In this document: positions 5,628 through 10,929 of the stretch, piece by piece
Layout of the letters: the number at the start of each line of letters is the position of its first letter
Numbering within the stretch: the first letter of the stretch is position 1
Assembly: GCA_964553405.1 (NCBI GenBank)
Contig: CAZKLS010000095.1
Coordinates: forward strand, 1-10,929
Length of the DNA: 10,929 nt
Direction: 5' to 3'
Source of the DNA: DATIRA01 sp964553405
GTDB lineage: Bacteria > Pseudomonadota > Gammaproteobacteria > Steroidobacterales > Steroidobacteraceae
Made by a program: the position numbers and the translations under genes
Notes under the pieces: generated by a model
Told to the model about the DNA's origin: nothing
Databases searched by the model: none
What the model saw: the letters and a program-made list of their open reading frames with translations, nothing else

Positions 5628-7067
5628 ATGATCGACCAGCGCATCATCATCGGCACGATCGTCCTGTACATGGGCATCTGCCTCGTGCTCGGTTTCGTGG
5701 CCTATCGGCGCACCGCGAACCTGGCGGACTTCATCCTCGGTGGTCGCTCGCTCGGCAGCTGGGTCACGGCCTTCAGCGCCCAGGCCTCGGACATGAGCGG
5801 CTGGCTGCTGATGGGGCTGCCGGGGCTGGCCTACCTCTCGGGCTTCGATTCGGTCTGGCTGCTCGCCGGGCTGGTGGTCGGCACCTACCTGAACTGGAAG
5901 TTCGTGGCGGGGCCGCTGCGCGTGCGGACCGAGCAGCTCGGCGATTCGCTCACGCTGCCCGACTACTTCGAGCGGCGCTTCGCTGACCGGACGCGCGTGC
6001 TGCGTTCGCTGACCGCGTTCTTCATTCTGGTGTTCTTCACCTTCTACACCAGCTCGGGCTTCGTCGCGGCCGGACGCCTGTTCGAGGAGCTGTTCGGCAT
6101 GGGCTATGTCGAGGCGATGTTCTGGGGCAGCGCCGTGATGCTGGCCTACACGTTCTTCGGCGGTTTCCTCGCGGTCAGCTGGTCGGACGTGCTGCAGGGC
6201 ACGTTGATGTTTTTCGCGCTGATCATGGTGGCCGCGATCGGCGTGACGCTGAACGGCGGCTTCAACGAGCTGTTCGCGACGCTGGAGGCGCAGAACCCGG
6301 CGCTGCTCGATCCGTTCATCGCCGACGGCGGCCAGGCGCTCGGCGCGATCGGCATCCTGTCGCTGCTGGCATGGGGCCTCGGCTACCCGGGCCAGCCGCA
6401 CATCCTGGCCCGCTTCATGGCGATACGCTCGGCCGACGAGCTGCCGGCGGCGCGGCGTGTCGCGATGGGCTGGGTGATCGTCGTCCTGGTCGCGGCGGTG
6501 ATGGTCGGGCTCGTGGCCATTCCGCTGCTCGACCCGGCGCTCGAGGGTCCCGACAGCGAGAAAGCCTTCATCCTGATGTCGGTCAACTACCTGCATCCGA
6601 TCCTGGCGGGCGTGTGCCTGTCCGGGATCCTGGCGGCCGTCATGAGCACCGCCTCGGCGCAGCTGCTGGTGGCCTCGTCGGCGTTCGCCGAGGACTTCTA
6701 CAAGGGGCTGCTGCGCAGCAATCCCGGTCGCGGCGAACTGCTCTGGGTGGGGCGTGGCGCCGTGCTCGCGATCGCGGCGTTCGCCTTCCTGCTCGCGCTG
6801 GATCCGGAGAACAAGGTGCTCGATCTGGTCGCCTGGGCCTGGGCCGGCTTCGGCGCGGCCTTCGGACCGGCGATCGTGATGTCGCTGTACTGGGACCGGA
6901 TGACCCGCAACGGTGCGCTGGCCGGCATCATCGTCGGCGGCCTGACGGTGATCCTCTGGAAGCAGGGCAGCGGCGGGATCTTCGACCTGTACGAGATGGT
7001 GCCCGGCGTGCTGCTGAGCGCGCTCGCGGTCTGGATCGTGAGCCTGCTCGGAAGTCGGCGGAGCTGA
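5628..7067 (+). CDS. putP: Sodium/proline symporter PutP
   Basis: The 479-residue inner-membrane protein belongs to the solute:sodium symporter family and closely matches E. coli PutP, which imports L-proline driven by the Na+ gradient; the family has 13 membrane helices. Signature stretches are YILGG-like FILGGRSLG (36-44), SAQASDMSGWLLMGLPG (50-66), GWGLGY-like AWGLGYPGQPHILARFMA (248-265), ILAAVMSTASAQLL (334-347) and WAGFGAAFGP. Residues known from E. coli PutP for Na+ or proline binding sit at the same numbers: D55, M56, S57, Y140, S340 and T341. This supports both the function and the start at 5628. It is about 20 residues shorter at the C-terminus than the E. coli protein (502). No Shine-Dalgarno lies at a normal distance; the ATG follows three AAC codons' worth of repeat. 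putA is not nearby. Confidence 0.95.
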   Translation: MIDQRIIIGTIVLYMGICLVLGFVAYRRTANLADFILGGRSLGSWVTAFSAQASDMSGWLLMGLPGLAYLSGFDSVWLLAGLVVGTYLNWKFVAGPLRVRTEQLGDSLTLPDYFERRFADRTRVLRSLTAFFILVFFTFYTSSGFVAAGRLFEELFGMGYVEAMFWGSAVMLAYTFFGGFLAVSWSDVLQGTLMFFALIMVAAIGVTLNGGFNELFATLEAQNPALLDPFIADGGQALGAIGILSLLAWGLGYPGQPHILARFMAIRSADELPAARRVAMGWVIVVLVAAVMVGLVAIPLLDPALEGPDSEKAFILMSVNYLHPILAGVCLSGILAAVMSTASAQLLVASSAFAEDFYKGLLRSNPGRGELLWVGRGAVLAIAAFAFLLALDPENKVLDLVAWAWAGFGAAFGPAIVMSLYWDRMTRNGALAGIIVGGLTVILWKQGSGGIFDLYEMVPGVLLSALAVWIVSLLGSRRS

Positions 7068-7068
7068 C

Positions 7069-7095
7069 GCCGGTCCGGTCCTCCCGGTCGCCGGC
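7069..7095. terminator. GC-rich hairpin between convergent putP and the solute-binding protein gene
   Basis: The 28 bases between the two stop codons can form a hairpin: GCCGG 7069-7073 with CCGGC 7091-7095, and inside it CCGG 7075-7078 with CCGG 7084-7087, around a 5-base loop. There is no T run on either side, so it is not a standard intrinsic terminator. It may stop or pause both transcripts, or it may be chance in GC-rich DNA. Confidence 0.3.
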
Positions 7096-8271
7096 TCAAT
7101 CGGTACGCAACAGCGCAGCGTAGTCGGCGCTCCAGCGCTCCGGCCCGACGCAGGCGCCGGCCGCGCAGGCCGCCTCGGGTGTCCGCCTGAACCAGAGCTC
7201 CTCGAAAGCGCCGAGACCGTGGCTGGCGCAGCGCTCGGGCCCGAGCTTCGGATTGACTTCGCAGGCCGCCGTCACCGCCGGCACCGAGCCGAGCCAGACC
7301 GCGATGTCGCCCTGGACCGTCGCGTTCAGCGACCATTCCATCCAGCGATACGCGCAGTTCGGATGCTTCGCGCGAGAGGTGAGCATCGTCGTGTCCGCCC
7401 AGCCGCTCGCCCCCTCGGCCGGAACCGCCGTCTCGACCGCCAGGCCGCCGCGCGAGAGTTCCTTCGCCACCTGGGGTCGCGCGACGGCCGCGACCACCGA
7501 GTTGCGCCGGAAATCCTCCAGGATCTCGGAGGCCCGCGAGGCGTGCCGGTGCACGCCTGCCCGCCGCTGCTGCAGGAACTCGAGCACGGCCGCGTACTGG
7601 TCCTCGGTCAGCTGGTACGGGTCGCTGATCCCGAGCGAGGGACGGGTCTTCATCAGGTACAGCGCTGCGTCTGCGATGAACGCGGGCTCCTCCGGCAGGT
7701 CCACCCGGCCGCGGCCCTGGCCGACGATCGGCCGTCGCTTTTCCTCGAACAGCACCGACCACGACGAGGGCGGACGCTCGAACAGACCGCTGTCGTAGAT
7801 CAGGACGTAGCGACCCCACTGGTAGGGCGTGCCGTAGTGGCGTCCTGCGGAGACCTGCCACGGCGCGGCCTCGAGGCGCGGGTCTATGTTCGCGTAACTC
7901 GGCAGCTGCTCGAGGTCGACCGGCTGCACGCCGCCGTTCGCGATCAGCGTCGGCGCGACGTCGCTCGGCGCGATCACCAGGTCGAAGTCGCCGCGCTCAA
8001 CGAGCGTGAGCATCTCGGCCCGGGACTGTGCAGTCGCGACGCTGACCTTGCAGCCGGTCCCTTGCTCGAACGGCGTCACCCAGTCGGCGGCCGGGTCCGT
8101 GTCGCCGCGTTCGACGGCACCGGGCGGAGCGAGAATGTTCAGTGCGTCCTCGAGCGCCTCGGCCGGGTCCCCGGCCTGCGCCGCGACTGCCGGCGCGCCG
8201 TCCGGAGGACTGCGATCACAGCCGCCCACGGCCAGCGCGGCCAGTGCCGCGAGTAGCGGCCAGCGCATCAT
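7096..8271 (-). CDS. Extracellular solute-binding lipoprotein, polyamine-type (YdcS/PotD-like)
   Basis: The 391-residue protein starts MMRWPLLAALAALAVGGC, a lipoprotein signal with lipidated C18, so it is probably membrane-anchored in the periplasm. The mature part resembles spermidine/putrescine-type binding proteins. NILAPPGAVERG opens the first lobe, FDLVIAPSDVAPTLI follows, then GTPYQWGRYVLIYD, and near the end GWADTTMLTSRAKHPNCAYRW (split around residue 300) continuing to WMEWSLNATVQGDIAVWLGSVPA. The HPNCAYxW segment and the C-terminal cysteines recall YdcS-like proteins. Six cysteines besides C18 (74, 306, 337, 348, 369, 374) could form three disulfides. Ligand identity is inferred from family resemblance. 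No ABC permease or ATPase gene is in the window. The ATG overlaps the TGA of the b561 gene (ATGA), indicating translational coupling. Confidence 0.87.
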   Translation of the reverse strand: MMRWPLLAALAALAVGGCDRSPPDGAPAVAAQAGDPAEALEDALNILAPPGAVERGDTDPAADWVTPFEQGTGCKVSVATAQSRAEMLTLVERGDFDLVIAPSDVAPTLIANGGVQPVDLEQLPSYANIDPRLEAAPWQVSAGRHYGTPYQWGRYVLIYDSGLFERPPSSWSVLFEEKRRPIVGQGRGRVDLPEEPAFIADAALYLMKTRPSLGISDPYQLTEDQYAAVLEFLQQRRAGVHRHASRASEILEDFRRNSVVAAVARPQVAKELSRGGLAVETAVPAEGASGWADTTMLTSRAKHPNCAYRWMEWSLNATVQGDIAVWLGSVPAVTAACEVNPKLGPERCASHGLGAFEELWFRRTPEAACAAGACVGPERWSADYAALLRTD

Positions 8272-8828
8272 CCGCTGCGCTTCGCCCCGAACGGCAGCAT
8301 CCGCTTGAGCACGCCGTCCCTGAGCAGGAAGTGGTGGTAGAGCGCTGCCGCGACATGCACGGCTGCCACGGCGATGATCGCCCCGGCCAGCAGCTCGTGG
8401 ACCTCCTCGAGCCCTTCATGGAGGTCGTGGTTCGTGGCCACGATGGCCGGGAAGCCGAACCAGTCGAACAGCGCCACCGGATGTCCGCCGGCCGAGGACA
8501 TCGCCCAGCCGACCAGTGGCTGCGCGAGGATCAGCAGGTACAGGATGCCGTGCGTCGAGGCGGCTGCGACGCGCTGCCAGCGCGGCGTTCCAGGGGGCGG
8601 CAGCGGTGTCGGGTTCGCAAGCCGCCAGGCGACGCGGGCCAGCGCGAGCAGCAGGATCAGCATGCCGAAGGACTTGTGCCGTGCCAGCATCTCGAGTCGC
8701 CCGGCGTCATCGGGGAGGTCCTCGGCCAGGCTGGCGAACACGAACTGCCCGATGATGAGCACCACGATGCTCCAGTGCAGAAGCTTCGCTATCGCGCCAT
8801 AGGACTCGGTCGTGTTTCGCCAGTTCAT
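8268..8828 (-). CDS. Cytochrome b561 family protein (CybB-like)
   Basis: The 186-residue membrane protein has four hydrophobic segments (about 14-34, 52-68, 91-110 and 143-164). Histidines are placed for two b-type haems: H18 in KLLHWS, H51 in ARHKSFG, H144 in EEVHELLAG and H158 in AAVHVAAAL. In E. coli CybB, from memory, the ligands are H13, H47, H137 and H151; the 14-residue gap of the last pair is identical here. CybB transfers electrons from the ubiquinol pool, with superoxide reported as an acceptor. The motifs RYGAIAKLLHW-like (SYGAIAKLLHWS) and LYHHFLLRDGVLKRMLP are typical. The start at 8828 (MNWRNT) gives the normal length. A TACCAT hexamer (8860-8865, minus) could be a -10 for an extra promoter, with a poor -35. 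The stop overlaps the start of the solute-binding protein gene. Confidence 0.92.
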   Translation of the reverse strand: MNWRNTTESYGAIAKLLHWSIVVLIIGQFVFASLAEDLPDDAGRLEMLARHKSFGMLILLLALARVAWRLANPTPLPPPGTPRWQRVAAASTHGILYLLILAQPLVGWAMSSAGGHPVALFDWFGFPAIVATNHDLHEGLEEVHELLAGAIIAVAAVHVAAALYHHFLLRDGVLKRMLPFGAKRSG

Positions 8829-8892
8829 GCGTTGCGGCTCTGCGTCTGTCCGGGCGCGAATGGTATCGCACCGCCGGGATCGCGTCGGGAGC

Positions 8893-9609
8893 TCAGTCGG
8901 TCGCCTGGGTCAGCAGCAGCCAGGTGCCTTCCGGCGCCAGCAGCATCGCATTCGTCCCCGGATCGAGCCCGCGCGGCAGGCGGTCGAGGAAACGATGGCC
9001 CCGTTCGCGCAGGCTCCCGATCTGTTGCGCGACGTCCGGATGCGAGAACGTCAGCACCGGCCGGCTGAGTTCCGCATCGTACAGGCCGAGGTTGATCCCG
9101 GTCGCCGCGGCGACGACCTTCGGGAACGGGTGATCCTCGGGATCGAACGTCACGAGCCCGAGCGATTCCCAGAACGCGCCGGATCGCCCGAGATCCCGCG
9201 TCGGTATCCCGATTTCCTCGAAATAGCCGAGCTGCGACCGGCGCAAGGCCGCCACGGCCGGCGGCGAGAACGTGCGCGCCTCGATCAGTGCCACCGCCTG
9301 CCCGGAGGGGTCTTCGAACTCGAGCTCGTGGAAGGATTCCTCGTCGAGCTGCGCGCGCAGCAGCTCGACGCCGGTCGCCTGCAGCTCGCCGGCATGCCGG
9401 ACGAGATCGCTGCGCACCCAGGTCAGCGTCGGCGACGGCATCTCGCGCTCGTGCAGCCCGAGGTACAGGCGACCGTCGCTGACGACCGCGTAGGCATGGT
9501 CGCGGACGTCACCCACGAGCGCCTGGCCGAAACCGAGCGATTCGTAGAACTCGAGCGAAGCGCGCGCATCCGCCGTCGCGACGCTGATCTCGAGGAAGCG
9601 GCCGAGCAT
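8893..9609 (-). CDS. Tandem two-domain VOC (glyoxalase/bleomycin resistance-like) protein
   Basis: From ATG 9609 the protein has 238 residues and two VOC-type domains. Residues 3-111 run from FLEISVATADARASLEFYESLGF to FEDPSGQAVALIE. Residues 128-237 run from GYFEEIGIPTRDLGRSGAFWESLG to MLLAPEGTWLLLT. Each shows the beta-alpha-beta-beta-beta module with the typical D-x-x-x-S-x-x-FY/FW helix. VOC proteins often bind a metal, but the ligand positions here are uncertain: the usual first-strand histidine is replaced by glutamate (E8, E131/E132). No activity is assigned. The frame remains open to 9972, but the extra residues are arginine-rich shadow of hemH, so ATG 9609 is preferred although its ribosome-binding site is weak. 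The start is 35 bp after the hemH stop, suggesting co-transcription. Confidence 0.85.
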   Translation of the reverse strand: MLGRFLEISVATADARASLEFYESLGFGQALVGDVRDHAYAVVSDGRLYLGLHEREMPSPTLTWVRSDLVRHAGELQATGVELLRAQLDEESFHELEFEDPSGQAVALIEARTFSPPAVAALRRSQLGYFEEIGIPTRDLGRSGAFWESLGLVTFDPEDHPFPKVVAAATGINLGLYDAELSRPVLTFSHPDVAQQIGSLRERGHRFLDRLPRGLDPGTNAMLLAPEGTWLLLTQATD

Positions 9610-9644
9610 CGGATCGGCTGCGTGCCGGCCTGTCGCCGCGGCCT

Positions 9645-10739
9645 TCAGCGCGGCGCGCCGCGCGCGAGCGCACGCTCGCGCGACGCCGCGAGTTCGGCGG
9701 CATCGATGTCGCCGGCGAGCTCGGGCCAGCCCTGAGCGTGCTTCAGCACGAGCTGCTCGTACAGCGCGAGCTGTGCGTCGCTGGAATTGAGGCAGGGCAC
9801 GTAGTCGAAGGCCTCTCCGCCGCCCTCGAGGAAAGCCGCACGGTTCTGCATGTCGATTTCCTCGAGCGTCTCGAGGCAATCGGTCGCGAAGCCGGGGCAG
9901 ACGAGCGTGACCTGCTTCGGGCCCTGCCGCGCGTAATCGAGCAGCAGCAGGTCCACGTAGGGCTTGAGCCACTCCTCACGGCCGAAGCGGGACTGGAATC
10001 CAAGCGACCATTCGTCCTGGCCGAGCTGCAGACGCTCGGCAACGAGCCTGGCCGTGGCATGGCAGAAGCAGTGGTAGGGATCGCCCGCCAGAAAGTACCG
10101 CTTCGGGATCGAGTGGAACGAGAACAGCAGGTGCTTGCGGCCATGCCGCTGCCAGTGCGCCTCGATGCTGTCGGCCAGCGCGGCGATGTAGGCGTCCTCC
10201 TGCCAGTACTGGTTCACGATGCGCAACTCCGGCAACCAGCGCCAGGTCGCGAGCTGGCGCGTGACCCGGTCGAAGATCGAGCCGGCGGTCGTGGCCGAGT
10301 ACTGCGGATACATCGGCAGCACGAGCAGGCGCTGCACGTTCTCGCGACGAAATGTCTCCAGCACGTCGGCGATCGACGGCCGGCCGTAGGTCATTCCCAG
10401 CGCCACGCGGACGCGATCACCGAGCCTCGCCCGCAGGCGGGCCTGCAGCCCGTCGGCGACGGCCTGCGACTCGATCAGCAGCGGGGATCCCTCCGGAGTC
10501 CAGATCTTCTGATAGGCGTGCGCGCTCTTTCTCGGTCGTACCCGCAGGATGATCAGGTGCAGGATCAGCCACCAGAGCGGGCGCGGCATCTCGATCACGC
10601 GCGGATCCCAGAGGAACTCGGCGAGGTAGCGGCGGACTGCGCCCGGGCTCGGCTCGTCGGGAGTGCCGAGGTTCACGAGCAGCACGCCCAACCGCGGTTC
10701 GCTGCCGTGCTGGTAGTCCGTTGTTCCTGTGTATTTCAT
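9645..10739 (-). CDS. hemH: Ferrochelatase HemH
   Basis: The 364-residue protein inserts Fe2+ into protoporphyrin IX, the last step of protohaem synthesis. It matches the family throughout: GVLLVNLGTPDEP (18-30), RRYLAEFLWDPRVIE (36-50), YQKIWTPEGSPLL (76-88), LVLPMYPQYSATT (139-151), FSFHSIPKRY (206-215), DPYHCFCHATARLVAERL (220-237) and CPGFATDCLETLEEI (281-295). The catalytic pair would be H209 and E290, 81 residues apart, the same spacing as H183/E264 of the Bacillus subtilis enzyme. The N-terminus MKYTGTTDYQHG is typical of gammaproteobacterial HemH and supports ATG 10739. There is no Shine-Dalgarno; a promoter ends six bases before the ATG. It is first in a possible minus-strand operon with the VOC and cytochrome b561 genes; haem made by HemH would serve b561. 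Confidence 0.97.
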   Translation of the reverse strand: MKYTGTTDYQHGSEPRLGVLLVNLGTPDEPSPGAVRRYLAEFLWDPRVIEMPRPLWWLILHLIILRVRPRKSAHAYQKIWTPEGSPLLIESQAVADGLQARLRARLGDRVRVALGMTYGRPSIADVLETFRRENVQRLLVLPMYPQYSATTAGSIFDRVTRQLATWRWLPELRIVNQYWQEDAYIAALADSIEAHWQRHGRKHLLFSFHSIPKRYFLAGDPYHCFCHATARLVAERLQLGQDEWSLGFQSRFGREEWLKPYVDLLLLDYARQGPKQVTLVCPGFATDCLETLEEIDMQNRAAFLEGGGEAFDYVPCLNSSDAQLALYEQLVLKHAQGWPELAGDIDAAELAASRERALARGAPR

Positions 10740-10745
10740 GCCGTT

Positions 10746-10774
10746 AGCCTAGGTGTCGCGTTCTCAGTTGCCAA
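10746..10774 (-). promoter_or_regulatory. Candidate leaderless promoter of hemH
   Basis: On the minus strand TTGGCA (10769-10774, five of six matches to the -35 consensus) is followed, after exactly 17 bp, by TAGGCT (10746-10751, matching the conserved T, A and final T of the -10 box). The ATG begins six bases after the -10, so transcription would start at or beside the A of ATG, giving an mRNA without a leader. No Shine-Dalgarno is present, which fits. Confidence 0.6.
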
Positions 10775-10776
10775 TG

Positions 10777-10906
10777 CCCTCACCCCAACCCTCTCCCGCA
10801 GAGCAGGCGAGGGAGCAGGACCCTCACCCCGACCCTCTCCCGCAGAGCGGGAGAGGGGGCGGACCCTCACCCCGACCCTCTCCCGCGAAGCGGGAGAGGG
10901 AGCAGA
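10777..10906. repeat. Tandem array of three palindromic intergenic repeats (CCCTCACCCC type)
   Basis: Three units of 43-44 bp begin at 10777, 10821 and 10864. Each opens with CCCTCACCCC, then two spacer bases (NA), then the arm CCCTCTCCCGC, a 3-base loop and the inverse arm. In units 2 and 3 the arms pair perfectly over 11 bp (10833-10843 with 10847-10857, loop AGA; 10876-10886 with 10890-10900, loop GAA). In unit 1 the second arm has two mismatches (10803-10813). This is a REP-like element widespread in proteobacterial intergenic regions. The array begins two bases upstream of the hemH -35. It is not a CRISPR, because the units are contiguous with no unique spacers. Confidence 0.9.
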
Positions 10907-10929
10907 GAGCAGGCCGCAGACTCAGTCCC
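10907..10929. other. Right window edge, nothing identified
   Basis: The last 23 bases after the repeat array show no start, stop or structure that can be interpreted. The next gene upstream of hemH is outside the window. Confidence 0.5.

Noticed and set aside
5357..5677. 106-residue minus-strand frame in the intergenic region
   Set aside because: It starts inside putP antisense, has no ribosome-binding site, runs into the terminator stem, and shows no domain pattern.
5535..6596. 353-residue open frame antisense to putP
   Set aside because: Its composition (rich in R, H, E, Q, D without fold-like patterns) is that of a reverse-strand shadow of a GC-rich gene, and putP on the other strand is certain.
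6698..7861. 387-residue minus-strand frame spanning putP and the binding-protein gene
   Set aside because: It crosses two well-supported genes in the wrong frame and resembles no family.
7219..8256. 345-residue plus-strand frame opposite the solute-binding protein gene
   Set aside because: It is a shadow of the lipoprotein gene, with no recognisable domain and an arginine-rich composition.
8142..9735. Two plus-strand frames of about 308 residues opposite the b561 and VOC genes
   Set aside because: Both lie antisense to supported genes and lack domain patterns or ribosome-binding sites.
9610..9972. N-terminal extension of the VOC protein
   Set aside because: The 121 extra residues are arginine/alanine-rich and overlap hemH coding sequence in another frame.
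10777..10906. CRISPR array
   Set aside because: The three units are contiguous palindromes of 43-44 bp without unique spacers, and there are no cas genes.

Overview
The window is GC-rich and densely coded. It looks like chromosomal DNA from a gammaproteobacterium, possibly near Xanthomonadales/Nevskiales. This placement rests on a PutP that keeps E. coli residue numbering at its sodium site, a gammaproteobacterial-type HemH, and a tandem CCCTCACCCC-type palindromic repeat common in proteobacterial intergenic DNA. There are no phage, plasmid, transposase, CRISPR, tRNA or rRNA features. Most genes are metabolic or housekeeping.

Layout. (1) 3-218 (+) is the unrecognised C-terminal end of a gene cut by the window edge. 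(2) 200-1304 (-) is a GNAT acetyltransferase followed by a DUF4287-DUF5655 protein. (3) 1412-4473 (+) holds a TPR-aspartyl/asparaginyl beta-hydroxylase fusion, a stand-alone 5'-3' exonuclease and a fructosamine kinase-family protein. (4) 4477-5259 (-) is an exported DUF4097-like repeat protein. (5) 5260-5627 has no protein gene but carries a strong minus-strand intrinsic terminator preceded by a foldable stretch; this is the best candidate for something undescribed. (6) 5628-7067 (+) is the Na+/proline symporter PutP. (7) 7096-10739 (-) runs hemH, a two-domain VOC protein, cytochrome b561, and a polyamine-type (YdcS-like) substrate-binding lipoprotein. (8) 10777-10906 is a three-copy palindromic repeat abutting the hemH promoter.

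How the genes work together. The plus-strand block 1412-4473 could be one transcription unit of protein modification, nucleic-acid processing and deglycation genes, but no common pathway is demonstrated. The minus-strand block starts with haem synthesis (hemH) and includes a dihaem membrane cytochrome (b561). That cytochrome gene is translationally coupled (ATGA overlap) to a solute-binding lipoprotein with no ABC permease or ATPase in view.

Unusual points. Two genes (1412 + and hemH) have a -10-like hexamer exactly six bases before the ATG and no Shine-Dalgarno, which suggests leaderless mRNAs. The DUF4097 protein shows a regular 18-residue repeat with a 9-residue half-period. The region 5332-5520 can fold on the minus strand into a three-way junction ending in a perfect 12-bp terminator with eight U residues.
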